In this document: piece after piece, positions 30,864 to 43,107 of the stretch | How positions within the stretch are numbered: position 1 is the first letter of the stretch | Layout: each line of letters begins with the position of its first letter | Origin: Pyropia yezoensis | Lineage: Eukaryota > Rhodophyta > Bangiophyceae > Bangiales > Bangiaceae | Direction of reading: 5' to 3' | Assembly (NCBI GenBank): GCA_009829735.1 | Contig: CM020620.1 | Span: forward strand, 13,327,420-13,391,419 | Length of the DNA: 64,000 bases | Translations under genes and position numbers: made by a program | The notes under the pieces: generated by a model | The model's input: only the letters and a program-made list of their open reading frames with translations | What the model was told of the DNA's origin: nothing | Database searches by the model: none

Positions 30864-30964
30864 CCACGGACTGCCGATGGGGGTGGCGGGCTGGCGCGGG
30901 CCATGCTTGCCAGCGGCGGCAGCCGCCCATAAGGGGAGAGGGAGGGGGGAAAGCGGGCAGCCAT
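28631..30964 (-). CDS. C2H2 zinc-finger protein with four fingers and a low-complexity N-terminus
   Basis: 777 residues from the ATG at 30964 (MAARFPPSLSPYGRLPPL). The first 595 residues are Gly/Ala/Pro/Ser-rich with poly-Gly tracts, a small ordered motif (SGRSAFFSAFLARHGAPLRPG) and an internal repeat (TAAYAVKRE / TAAYAVNQE). Four consecutive C2H2 fingers follow at about 599-706, beginning CPECQAVF, CGTCGFSF, CPVCGFAF and CHLCDSNF, each with His-x4-His and joined by TGEKP-like linkers (HEKLRPY, HEKKRPY). A basic Arg tail follows. Finger number and linkers suggest sequence-specific DNA binding in the nucleus; TFIIIA-like RNA binding is an alternative. The frame stays open far upstream, to about 32.8 kb, because of low stop density. 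The chosen Met is the first with plausible downstream composition, and the real start could be further upstream. Confidence 0.8.
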
Positions 30965-31605
30965 CGGGTGGGGTGACGGCAGCGCCCGCAGCGGCTGCCG
31001 CCTTCGATTGGGGGGGGGGGGCAACGGCGCCGCCGGGGGGTTCCCGACCGCCGCCAGCGGGTTGCCCCCGGCCGCCCACCCGCCGCCGCCGCCGCCGGTC
31101 GCTGTGGTTCCCTTGACGGCGGCCCAATGGGGGGGTTGCCTCGCGGCCGCCGCGTACCGCCCGTCGCCGTCACCGCCGTCGCCGCCGTTGCTCTCACCGC
31201 TGCAGCTCTTGACGAGGCCGCCAGCCTCGCCCCCCCCGACGCCACCGTGGGCAGCAGTCCCGTCCCCGCTACCGCCGTCGCCGCCACCGCCGCTGTCGCC
31301 TCTATGGATGCCCCGCTGGCCGCCGGCGGCGGCGGCGCGCACGCCCCCCAGGGTGCCGCCTCGCCACACGCCGGCTCCGCCGCCGCCGCCGCCACCCCCC
31401 CCACTGCCGGTGCGGGCCCCCCCTCGGCTCGTTTGCAGCCGCGCAGCGGCCGGCCCCGCCGTCCCCGCCGCCGCCGCCGTCACGACCACCGCCGTCGGCG
31501 GCGGCACCACGGCCGGCCGGCCAGATGCGCCGGCCCGGCCGGCAGGCCGCCCGCGCTCCACCGCGGCCGCCGCTCGGCAGGGGGGCCCACACGCCTCCCC
31601 CCGCA

Positions 31606-31637
<32 letters not shown>

Positions 31638-32477
31638 GACCGCCGCCGCGACCGCCACCTGCCGGTGCGCCGGCCGGCGTCGCCGCTCGGCAACCTACCA
31701 CCACCGCCGCCGCCGCCGCTACCGAAATCTACCCCCCCCCCCCACCCGCGCCGGTTGCGTGGGCGGTGGGACAACCACGGGGCGGGTGTAGCGTCTGCTG
31801 CTACACAGGGGAGGGGGGGGGGCGGGGGGGGGGGGGGGGGGGGGGCGCGCAAGTGGGCAAAGCAAGGAAAAAAAAAAAAAAAAAAAAAGGTACACGGCGA
31901 GAGCGCTTCCGCAACCGCCGGGCGGTGGCCAGAGGTGGGGGGGGGGGTACGGACGACGGCGAGAGATGCGGAGGGGTCACGGCCGGCCGCGCGGCGACCA
32001 GGGGTGATATGCGACCGCCGCGTGCGCGGCGACGGGCGGCGGCGGCGGCGGCGGCGGCGGCGCGCAGGGCGGGCCCCTGCGCACCCCGTGCACGACGAAG
32101 GGGGTGGGGTGGGCGACGGGGGGGGCGCCACGGCCCGGCGCGGCGCCGCGCACCGACAGCGGGGGGGGGGGGGGGGGGGGATGGCGGTGGCTGCCGCGGG
32201 GGTCAGGTGCGCAGGGGCGTGGCCGCGCGCCAGCGCACAGCGCGGCGCGCCACGGCCGGTCTGCCGCCGAGTGCCCGTCCCCCCGCGTGTCCCCCAGAGG
32301 GGAAGGGGTCTCCCAACGCGCACCTGTCCCCGCGTCCGTCCCCGCCCACAGTCGACCGACGGCCCCCACCCAGCCACTGGACCGACCAGCCACCCCACCC
32401 CACCCCACCTCAACCCCACCCCACCCCACCCGCCCGCTCGGCCGCCCGATGGGGAAACGCCCCGCGGCGGTGCCGTC

Positions 32478-32529
32478 CACCCACCCACCCTCCCACCCAC
32501 CCACCCACCCACCCACCCACCCACCCACT
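32478..32529 (+). repeat. (CCCA)n simple repeat
   Basis: Nearly uninterrupted CCCA/CCAC tetranucleotide repeat; the complementary type (TGGG) occurs 0.7 kb further at 33184-33255. Confidence 0.85.
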
Positions 32530-33183
32530 CACGCTCGCTCGCTCGCCCGCCCGGTCGACCGCGGCTCCCCGCCCGCTTCCCCCCCCCCCCCTCCGCTGGG
32601 GATGCGCCGACACGCGGGGGGGCAACAGACCGACACGGGCGGCGGCAGCGCCCCCCCCACTCTGCTCCCCCCTCCCCTCCTCCCCGCCCCGCCCTCTGCC
32701 CCGCGACGCCCCACCTACCGAGACGGGTGCGCGGCGGCCAGGCGGGCGCCGCCGCTTTGGGGGCTCGCGGCACAAGCCAGCGGGGGGCACGGCCGCCCCC
32801 CCCTTTCCACCGGCACCGGCCGCAACCCGGCCGGCCGCCCGGCCGCCCGGCCGCCGGCGTCGGGTGCAATGCCAACTGCTGCCGGCTGCCGCGCTGCCGC
32901 CGCTGCCGCCGCTGCCGCCGCTACCTACCGCTGCCGCCGCTACCTACCGCTGCCGCCGGCGGCCGCACCCCCCCGCCCGTAAGAGATGGAGCGGGGGGTA
33001 GGGGGGGTGGGGGGGGGGGGGGGGGGAACCGCCGCCGCCCCCCCCCCCCCCCCCCCCCCCCTCTTCCCCTTGCCCCCCTTGACCCGCTGTGCCGCGGCAC
33101 CCCCCGCGGATGGCAGGGAGAGAAAAACGGCGGGGGGGGCGTCGGACGCGCGGTAAGGAGGCCGGGACGGGTGGGGCTTGGCG

Positions 33184-33255
33184 GGGTGGGTGGGTGGGTG
33201 GGTGGGTGGGTGGGTGGGTGGGTGGGGTGGGTGGGGTGGGTGGGGTGGGTGGGGG
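33184..33255 (+). repeat. (GGGT)n simple repeat
   Basis: Tetranucleotide TGGG repeated about ten times, then GTGGG pentamers. It has strong G-quadruplex potential on the plus strand and resembles telomeric G-strands in pattern, but is neither TTAGGG nor at an end. Confidence 0.85.
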
Positions 33256-36200
33256 TGAGGGGGGGGGAAGGGGACAGGTGGGGTGGGGACGACGGATGGG
33301 GGGCGGTGCGGGGGGGGGAGGGGGGGAGGGTGGTGGTGGTGGGTGGTACTTTCGCGGTGGCCGCGGGGACGTGCGGGTGGGGGAGGGAGGGAGGGGGGGT
33401 GGCGGGGGGTGGCGGGAGGCGCCGCGCCACCCCAGCCGCGGTCGCCGGCACCGCAAGGGCGGGGGGAAACCGCAGCGGGTGGTGGTGGGGGGGGGGGTGC
33501 GGTTGTCTAGGACAGCACCGGGTCCACAACCGGGTGTGTCCCCAACCGGGGGGGTGGGCGGTTGTTTGGGGGGGAGACCCCACCGGGTGTGGGGGTGGGG
33601 GGGGCGGCAACGGGAGGAGCGGCGGCAGTGGGGGGGGAGAGACGTCCCGCGGGGAGCGGCAGGGCCTCTAGCGGCCGCGGCGGGGGGGGGGGGAAGGAGG
33701 GGGGTGGGGGGGGGGGGTAACGCAGACGCGGGGGGGGACCGCACGGTGCGCGCGTGCGCGCCGTTTGGGTAGAGAGAGAGAGAGGGGGCGGGATGGATGC
33801 CGGGAGGCAGAGGGCGGAGCGGCGGCTACCCAGAGGATGGGTGGTCTGTCTGCCAGCGAGCGCCGCCGCCCGCCGCGTGCGGCCGCCGCCGCCGCGGGAC
33901 GAGACCCCCCCCCCCACCCCACCCCACCCCACCCACCCACCGGTCGCTCCCGGCCGGGACGCGGGACGGCAGTGGGTGGCGTTCAAAAGGGGAAACAACA
34001 CCCCCCCCCCCCGCGCGCCGCAGTCCCAGTGCCGTGTGGGTGGGGCCGCCGCGGTCGTCGTCCCCCCCGCTCGCGGTGCTGCGGCGTGTGGGGGTCTGTG
34101 TGTTTTGGGGGGGGCGGCGGGGGGCGGGGGTGGGGATATGGGGGGGGGGAGGGAGCGCCGCGTGTAGGTGTGTGGGTGGGGGGGTGGGTGGGTGGGTGGG
34201 TAGGGCGGCCGGCTAGGGGGCGCAGGTGGGGGGGGGTGCGCGGGCCAGCTGGCGCCCGCCGCCGCGCCGCGGCGGCCGCCCCCCCTCTCTCTCTCCACAC
34301 TCCCGCACCGCCGCCGGCAGGTCGCGGCCGCCGCGCCGCCGGCAGGTCGCGGCTGCGCCGCGCCGCCGCGTCGCGGCCGCCGCAACGCGCCGCCGCGCCG
34401 CCGCGCCGCCGCCGCAGCGGCTGCGCGCCCCCGTCAATGGCGGCGTGGCCGTCTGTCGTGCCGCGCCAGCCGCGCCGAGTCACGCGGCGGGGGGGGGGGG
34501 GTGCGGCGGCGCCGCGAGGCGCGGCGCGGCGAGGGCAGGCAGCGGGGGGCTGCGTTGGTGGTGGCGCCGGCGCCGGCGGCCGCGGGGAGCGCGCGCGCGC
34601 GCAGCCACCCACGGCCCTCCCCCCCCCCCTCCACCCCCCCGCACGCTCCCACCCCACCACCCCCACGCCACCCGTGTGTGGGGTTATTTCCTGGGCTGTT
34701 GCAGCTGTGGGGGGTCGGCGAGGGCGCCGCAGCTGTGGGATGCGCCGCGCGGTGGGGAGGGTGGTGGTGGTGGTGGTGGTCGCCATGGCGGCGGCGGCGT
34801 TGTGGGGGGTGTGGGGGGGTGGGTGGGTGTGGTTTTGGGTGCCCCGGCTGCGTAGGAGGTGGGGGGGGGGGGGTGGGGGGGGAAGGAGAGACGGGGGGGG
34901 TGGTGAACCCGTCTGACGGCCGCCAGGGCCCCCCCGGCTGCGCCCGCTGGCGTGCAGCCGCCGTGCCGCGCCTCTCTCCCGGCCTGGCTGCCGTCCGCCC
35001 GTCGCCCCCGGCAGACCCCCCCCCCCGGCAGACCCCCCTCCCCGTCCCCCTCCCCACCCCCCCCCCCCCCTTCCGGGCTGTGAGCCCGGGCGTGTGGGGG
35101 CGCGCACCCAATCGGGAGCCCACGGGCAAAATAGACCGGCTCGGGCGCAGAGCGGCGTGGGACACGGTGGTGGGGTGGGGGGGGGGGGGGTGACGGGGGG
35201 ACCAGCGACGGGGGGGGGGGGTGGTGGGTGCCACGGCCGGCAGGTGGTGGTGGGTGGGGTGCTGCGGTGTGGGTGGCACACGGGGGCCCGGCGCGGGAGC
35301 GGTGTGGGCCTGGAAGAGGGAGGGTGGGTCGCCGGGAAGTGGGCCCGCCGAGGCGCCCGCCCGCCGCCGCGCTTGCCTGCCGTCGCGGTGGTAGGTGGCG
35401 TCGGGTGCGGTATGTCTATAGCACAGCGACGGGAGAAGGTGAGGCGGCGGGGGGGGGGGGGAGGAGAGGGGGAGGAGGGGGGGGGGGGGGGGGGGGTGTG
35501 CCGGCCGCGGCGGTGGTGGAGGTGGGCTGTGGCAGCCGGGACGTGCGGCCGGGGGCTGCGAGGCGCCGGCGGCCGTGGCGGGGGGGGGGGGACCCCGCCC
35601 GAGCGGCCACCGGCGCCACCCACCCACCCCTCCCCGACCCGCGCGGGGCGTGCAACGGCGGCGGCGGCGGTGGGGTGGCAACGAGGGGAGGGGGGAGGGG
35701 GAGGGGAGGGGGGGGGGGCGGCCGTCGTTGGCGGCGGCGGCGGGGGGCACGGTCACCGGGGGGGCGTCGCGCGGGCCGCGCGCACCGCCGGGGGGGGGGG
35801 GGGGGGTGGGTGGGTGCGCACTGGCGGGGGGGGGGGGGCAGCTCGACGGGCGGCAGGCCGCGCCCTCTCCGCCAATGACGTTGCCGCCGACGCGCGACGC
35901 TGTCGCCGGCGACGGCGGGGCTCTTTTGCGGGGCGCTCTGGCCGGCACACGCGGCCGGCGGGGTCGGCCGGCAGACCACCCCACACCCCCACCACCCCCA
36001 CCACCGCCCACCGTCACCCCCGCGGCGGCGGCGCCACAGGCGTGGTGTGGTGGGTGGGTGGGTGGGGGGGGGGGGTGGGTGGGTGGGTGGATGTTGCGGG
36101 GGTGTGGGTGGGTCGTGTGGGCGGGACGGCGGCGGAGGTGGGCGGTGGCGGTGGCGGTGGGGGCAGAGCGCCAGGCAGCACGGGGTCTTGCCAACAACTG

Positions 36201-38709
36201 CACCGGGGGGTGCGCGCCCGATGCGGAAACGGCCGCTGACAGGGTGACCGCATCCCCAAAGGGGAGTGGGTGGGAGGGGGGACGCATGAGGGCGGGGGGG
36301 GGGGGGGGGGGAGGGGCGGGTGGGTGGGTGGGGTGGGGGCCTGCGTCCGCCAGAATCCGTGTGCCTGCAGCTTGTGACACCGGGTGACCCCCCCCGTCGC
36401 CCCCTCTCTCCCCCCTGCAGGGGACGAGGGGGGGGGGAAGGGGGGGGGGCGGCCGCGCACCCTTCCTTCCAGCCGTGTGCAGGCGCGCGCGTGTGCACAT
36501 TGCGCGTGTGGAGGGGGCGCGCCGGTGGGACTGGAGGGGGAAAGGGGCGGGGGGGGGAGGGGGAGGGAGGGGGACGGGACAAGACGGACGGCACCCGCTT
36601 GTCTTGTGGTTTTGCCTCCTCCCTCCGTTTCCCATCCACCGCCCCCCCCCCCCCCCCCCGCCCCCCCCCTCCCGCTCCTCCTCCTCCATCCACAACCACC
36701 ACCACCGCGGCGCGCGGCGGCGGCGGCGCACAGGCCCGGGTGGCGCGCTGCCGCCGCCACACGCTCCCCCCCCCCCGCCCCTGGACGTGCGTGCCGCCTG
36801 CGTGACGGTTGGTGGGCGGGAGTTTGGGCTGGGGGGGAAGCGGGGGGGGGGGAGGGGGGCAGGGGGGAGGGGGGGGGGGGGGGGAGGGGGGTTTGTACGC
36901 GCGCGCGCATGTGGAAGCTCCGCGGGTCGGTGAGTGGGTGCGGTGGTGGAACGACGGAGAGGGGGGAGGGGGGGGGGGGGGCGCGTGCCCGGGATGGTCA
37001 CCCATCCCCCCCGACGCTGGCGACACCCCCCGCCCCCCCCCCGCCAGCCTCCCCCGCCTCTCTCCCGCAATGGGCTGGCCGTCGCCTCCGGCTGGCCCCC
37101 CCCCCCCGAGCCGAGCCGTGGACCCTCCCCACCCGCCGCCGCTCGGCCCGGCGCGCGCGCTGAGAGAAAAGCGGGGGGGGAGGGGGGGGGGGGGCGGAGG
37201 GAGGGGAGCGACGGCGGCCGACGGCCGGATGGGGGTGGCCAACGTTGGCCCCCCCCCCCCCCTCCATCCTCCGCCATCAGAAAAGTGTGCAGCCCACGTG
37301 AAGCCGAACCTCCATACCGATTACTGGTCGAAGAGTGGTTTTTGGCATGACCACAGGGTCATGCCAAGTTGGTCCCGCCATGAAAATGGTCCACACACGA
37401 GACTTTCCCTTTCTACTTGCCGTTCATGCAAGAGAGTATCTATTGCACAGTCTTTTTCTTAGTCTTCTTCGCTTTGCTTCCGGCCACTGTCGGCGGACCA
37501 GACGGCGGACAATCGATTGGGGCGTGCACGTGACTCGCCCCCCCTTTGTCAGGCAGTTCCAGCCGTGGTATAGCCTGTCTGGGCTAAATGTCAACCGTTC
37601 TCGATGACATTCAAGGTGCTCGCGTACTCCAAGACATGCACGACATACGTGCTTGTAGAGGAGGCCGAGGGGAGTAAGAGGATGTGTTTTTTTTTTCTGA
37701 GCACGTCTGTTCTCGCGGAGCTACGAGCAAGAAAAGACCAAGGCGTCTGTCAGGACAGTGCTGGTATTGTCGACCAGCTCATAGAGCCAATGGACACACC
37801 TGGTCTGCGATCAATCTGGCCCAGCGGTGCACACACCCAGTTAAGCGCGGACATAGCGTATTCGCTCATTACAGTGCCACGTGAAGAAACCTTCGACAAT
37901 TTGTGAAAGATGGGTGCTCTGGTGTGCTCTGTGAGGGCCGTCGACGAGGGGGAAGCCGTGGAGGCTGTTCCGCCAAGTCTGCGCCGGTGCGCAACCCTGT
38001 GCGCTTCCCTTGCCGATGCAGCCAAGCCAGAGCCCGGGGAAGTCTTCCACTCAACACATGCTTGAGCCTCCGTGCCACACCGCACCCGAGGGATTTCTTG
38101 CTGAGGACATGACGGGTAATACGCGAGATCCACCTGACCTGTATGTTCTATCAAGCCCAAGAGCGGTCGTGTGCGAAGCGATTCTTGGACAGTTGCCTGT
38201 ATGAGTGGATGCGCAATGGCTTTCTGACCCTTCCTCACCCATTGGAACCCCTGGAACCGTTGCCCAATATTTTGCTACGGGGATCTGCTTCCATATGCTT
38301 CATGCGCACCCTGATTGACTGTTCAGCTTGGATGCCTTTCTCTTAGTCCGTAAAGCCTCTCTAGGTACACCACTGGCGTTAGTTTGCTCCCTCTGCACGT
38401 CTCCGTTTGTGCGAGACAGTCAGCCTGGCCGGCGATGGCGGGAGGCGGTGACCATGGGGGTCAACGAAGTGGGAGCAGCTGTCGCACTCGAGGCGGCCGC
38501 GCCCTTACGGAAGTGCAGCGTTTCAGGGCCTGTTGACACCCGCGGGGTACCCACTGGCACGTGCTCCGTGTGCTACATGAGGGCCCGCAAGAGGTCCGTC
38601 CGCGGTAGCCAGACTGGGTCCGGCGGTCACTATCAAGACTTCAAAACTGTCCTTCTCCCCGGTTTCCACGTGGCGCCTACCAAACTGGAGACGGTGTGGC
38701 TGAAGCCAT

Positions 38710-40892
38710 TTGGACGTGGCTCCTCTGCCATGGCGCGCCTCGGCTGACGTGGCTGGGAAGGCCAGTGGGGCGCCCGCCAGAGCGGCATTGATCACCCACC
38801 GTTCGGGAGAAAAGCGCCCAGAAGAAATAATAATTAAGCTTTTTAGCGGCGGCACACGTACGTACAACCGTGATGTCACACCCCGCAAGGACGAGGTCGG
38901 CCCACGCCAGAAGCGGCGGCGAGCAGCTTTGGCTTCTGCCGCAGTGGGCCAGGTTTTGGGGATTGAGCCCGGGTTTCTTACTGCAGCTGCACGGGATTTG
39001 TGCCGGCGGGCCAACCAGAGTGGGTGCGTGGCGGTGGCCCCTGTCGCGGTGGCGAACGTCCCCCTCTCTATTCGCATGCAGAGCCAGTTTATCCTGGACA
39101 ACAGTATGAGCAGGACCCTGTGGCAACGTGTACGTTCGCTGTTGGGCGGCCCGGCCAGCGGCTTGGCCAGTCGGGAGCTGTTGCGGCTCGACCTCCGGAC
39201 GGCCCAGGCAGAGGCAAGGAACCTCGTGATGTCTGACGGGCAGGGGGCCTTCCTTGTCACGCCACGTGCCGCTGTACAAGGGCTGCTCGATGACCTGCTG
39301 GCCGTGGGCCAGTTCCTCGAGCGGCCGTTACGCGGACCTGATGGCAAGGAGATCAACGCTGTGTCTGAGTTCGGGGATCAAGAAAAGCCTGGGGACCTGC
39401 CGGACCCTGCGGTGCGCGACGTCGAACTATGCTTCGGGCTTGACAAGGGTGGTCAACTAAGCTCATGTAAAGCTTTTCTCTCCATTCTCAATCAAGAAAG
39501 GCCGTGCAGTCGAGGGAACACTCTTCTCTATGGCGTGTTTCCCTGTAAGAAGAACGACCACGATGCCCTCTCAAGAATGGCTGACGTATATGTGCCAGAT
39601 ATTGAAGAGCTTCGGAAACAAGGCGTGGTGGTGTCTGGGGAGCGCCGAGCTGTGCGGCTCATCCTGACGGGTGACTACGGCTTCGTCACCCTCTGGCTTG
39701 GCCATAAGGGGGCCAGCAGTCGCATGCCGTGCCTCTACTGCACAGGGATGCGTCGCCGCACAGCGCGTAATGGCCTATTGGTCGACAAGTACGGCGACAT
39801 GCAGGCTTGGAGCAAGGCACGTGGTACCCTCCGCACCCGCCGCCAATTTGAGAAAATGGCGGAGTCGTACCTCGATGGCAGCAATGCCAGTCGAGGTACT
39901 CCGTTGACATTGAAGCAGCAACTCTCTATTGAGAGTCGGCCACTGCTCATCATCGACCCCAGCCACATCTCCCCTATGCCCCTTCACTTGGTTTTGGGTA
40001 TTACAGTGTGGCTCCTGCGCCAGGGAATTGAGACCGTGTGCTCGTACAACGGGCTGACGCGAGCGCAAGGCTATGCTACGGACCTCGCGGACGTGCTTCG
40101 GCACTCAGTGCGGGTGAAGCCTAAGCCCTAGTTTGGGGGTGCTTTTGAAGGCCGACAGTGCCAAGTCATCGGGCGGCGGCTGTCCATGGCGAGCGACCTT
40201 TTGGCCGAGAGTGTACCCACGTGGGTCGGCAAGGCATGCGCTGACGCGTGCGCCACATGGGGGGAGCTCTTGCCTGTGCTGACGGCAGTGGCCTCCATAC
40301 CCGAGGCCGACGTGGCACGATTTAGGGTTGACGTTGCCCAGCTGGTGGACGGCGTGAAGGAGAATTTTGAGTGGTCGTCCGTCACCCCCAAGCTCCACGG
40401 CCTGGATTGCCACGCGCCGGATTTCCTGGAAAGGCTTGGCAGCCTCGGCCGGTGCAGCTAACAAGGACTGGAGGCCTGGCACGGCCACTTTAACAAGAGT
40501 GCTAACCAATACGCCGCTGACACTTTCCTAAAGAGTTGTCTGGCGTATGCTGGGCGCATAGCCATTAGCCGGGGGCCAGGAGACGATGCCCACAACCGCG
40601 GATTGCGGAGGGTCTGAGCACAGAAAGGATCGAGGGAGGCCAAACGTGAAGATGACAAGCGGACCGCCGCAGGACGGGCGACCGCTGGGGACCTCGGCTG
40701 GAGTTTGCCTCCTGTGTTGAGAAGCAGACAGAGGAGGCGGCCAAGTGGGCCGCGGATAATTTGGCGTTAGCTGTTTGCAAGATTGATACGTACTGCCGTA
40801 GCGTGGCTGGGACGGCTGCCGACGGCGAGGACCGCTATGAGGAGTTGTTGGAAGCCGAAACGGCCTGTTTAATGAGCTTGGGAATAGAGTAA
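38710..40892 (+). pseudogene. Decayed transposase-like gene of an unclassified DNA transposon
   Basis: A 473-codon frame runs to TAG at 40129-40131, then continues in the same frame with protein-like sequence to TAA at 40459-40461, again to about 40615, and finishes in another frame to a stop at 40890-40892. So there are at least two nonsense codons and one frameshift. Landmarks: CFGLDKGG (D245), LILTGDYGF (D322) followed by SSRMPCLYC with a Cys pair, and then, after the first stop, KLHGLDCHAPDFLERLG and GLEAWHGHFNKS with an acidic residue. Ordered acidic residues within such motifs suggest an RNase H-like DDE/D nuclease. The first in-frame Met is arbitrary. I cannot assign a superfamily; KDZ- or CACTA-like origin is a guess. 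Confidence 0.6.
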
Positions 40893-43107
40893 ACAAATCA
40901 CGTCTTGGTGTGTGCCTCCGGCGAGACTCACGTGCCATGTGTATCGGTCACTGGTGAGCCGCGGCGTGGACTGGCGCCCGTATGTGCGGTGAGGGCTTCC
41001 TTTGGTGTCGAGCAGGGACTGCAGCGGCGCGGGCCAGTCAATCACAGGGCAGACAATCGTGGCGCTTGTTGGGCGTGCGCGCCGCCTGGTACGTGCACCC
41101 CGCGCGAATCACTCCCCTTGAGGGGGCCAGAACCGAGTCCGATCCTATGTTGCGGCCAAGTCATTGTTGAGACTCGGCACTGCCATCCGAGAAGGCTGGG
41201 ATGAAGCCGTTTGTATTTCTGTCGCGGTGTTTCGGCGGGGGGCGGAGACAGCGCAATATTGTGGGCTCATCAACCGACTGAGGGTGCCCCCGCTCGAGCA
41301 ATCCGGCAGGGTGCGACGAGCCACGTTTCCGACTTGCGAGCTGGTTCGGATCCCTCTCGATTGACAGCTGACACAATGCGTTGTCACCAATCCACAGGCG
41401 CACACTCCTCAGATCTTCACCGGCCGCTAATGGGGCGCTGGTAATCCTTCGAAAACCTCTATGTCCGCTCAGAGGGAGTCTTAACTGGGTGTGTGCACTG
41501 TGAGTAAATCAATCATGCTGAGTGTTGGCCGACGACGAACATGGGGCTGCCTCGGTGCTGTTCATAGCAGCGAAGAAACACTCTCTGCAGTAGAGAAAAA
41601 AATCACAACGCAGAGGGTGTCCACGCCTAGGTGTTGATGCTTGGCCAAAAAATGGACAATACACATATCCATCTTATCGTAGTGGCTTCGATGTCCACGT
41701 CATGTGTGGTTCTCTTGCTCTGGCGTTGGAAGTAGCAAAGGAAAATGCGTCCGTCATGAATCTGCCTTCTTGGGGCCGTGAGGCGTGGTCGACATTTCCG
41801 GGACCGGTAGACATCTGGCCCAGACTGGCTATTTTAGTAAGTACTTAATACCATCGTCGGATGGGCGTCGGAAGGCACACGGACACCAGACACAGCGATC
41901 GGTCCGACACTAACCCCTCATTGTCTGACAGTCCCGCACGGTAATTCCGGCGGCAGGGAGGTCATCCTGGGGATATATGAGCGCCGTCGTCCAGACAATC
42001 GAATAAAACGAAGGCGATGGAAGAGATCACGCTCGCAGTCGCTTGGCTTGCAGCCTGGTGGCCACACTGCCATATGAATGCAGAGCTGGCACAGAAGAAG
42101 AGAGCTGACATTTCTCCCACCTGCTATCCAAGATGCTTGACCGGCGCCGCTCACCGCCGCGCGGGCCACCTCAGCCTAGTCCTTCGCCTTTCGCGCCGTC
42201 GTCTGGCCTCGCCTCCCTGAGGATGCGGCTTTCGGCCTGCCGCTCGTGGTCCACGGGCCACCCAGGCCGCCCTTCAGGGGAATGCCTCCGCTCCCTCTTG
42301 GCGCGCCTCGGGCATCGCTCCCCCACACCGTCCCTGCCGCCGCGGACCCGAATGACGACTCGAAGGTGGCGTCACACGACGCAGTGGCCGCTGCTGATGA
42401 TGCTAGCCACTCATCACCTTGTTGCCGCCTCACAGAGGGTAGCGGGGGAAGTGGCTGCCGTGGTCGGAGCCAACACACTTCCATCCACATGCCCCTCGCG
42501 CAGGCCGTTGCGTCGCCTGTGCCATCTATTTCTATATATATGGTGAGGGGGGAGGACCTACACGCGGGGGGTGCACGTACTTTCCCTTTCCCCACGAGCG
42601 GCCATGGATTTCTGACAGAAGAGGCTGCATCAGCGGCGGCGGTGGCGGTAGCAGGCTCGTCGTAGGGGGGGTTGGGGACAGAGTGACCGCGACAGGGTGG
42701 GGGAGCGGAGGGCGACCACGACATCGGGGGAAGACTTAGCGCCACTGGCACAGGAACTCACGTGGGAGACGGGGTAGCGTGTGTCCAAGCAGCGGCATCG
42801 GATTTATGCCACCCCTCGTTGCCCCAATGCACTTTGGGAATCGAGAGGATGTTGGCGATGGTGGTGGCGGTGGCGCAGGCGTAGAACGTCACGGTGCCCG
42901 ACTGACGTCGCAAAACGACATTGCCCTGCAACGTCGCCCTCCCCCCCCCAGTCCCTCGAAGCCCTTCCCACCCCCTCTCGCCCCGTCCCCCCTTCCCCCA
43001 CTCCCCGGACGTTCGGTTCAAATGGAATGGAAAAAAGCATCAAGAGTAGTCCTTCTTGGCCGCAGGGTATACGGCCGTCGCCCCTCCCACATGGGCGTAT
43101 TTGGCTT
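40893..43107. other. Moderate-GC spacer, no supported gene
   Basis: Probably transposon-derived debris. Small ORFs on both strands, none with a domain. Two overlapping frames of 139-191 codons at 42176-42751 have mixed composition and cannot be decided. A short TA-rich patch (TATTTCTATATATATGG) is at 42526-42542. Confidence 0.4.

Larger units (their letters stand above)
30965..38709. other. G-run/C-run desert followed by moderate-GC spacer, no supported gene
   Basis: From about 31.8 to 37.26 kb the plus strand is crowded with G-runs of 6-20, interspersed with C-runs, GGTGG repeats and GCC repeats. Frames of 200-900 codons are open on both strands, but they read as Gly, Pro or Arg runs, differ in every frame and contain no domain. 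A run of 21 A lies at 31868-31888. At about 37270 composition changes abruptly to moderate GC, with no recognisable gene up to the transposase-like pseudogene; a 100-codon frame at 37604-37906 is unsupported. Confidence 0.6.

Noticed and set aside
33184..33255. (GGGT)n considered as a telomeric or internal telomere repeat
   Set aside because: The unit is not a known telomere repeat and it is one of several simple G-rich repeats in a G-run block.
31008..33671. Plus-strand 887-codon ORF and other giant frames in 31-37 kb
   Set aside because: They read Pro, Gly and Arg runs, overlap equally long frames on the other strand, and contain no domain; low stop density in G/C-run sequence explains them.
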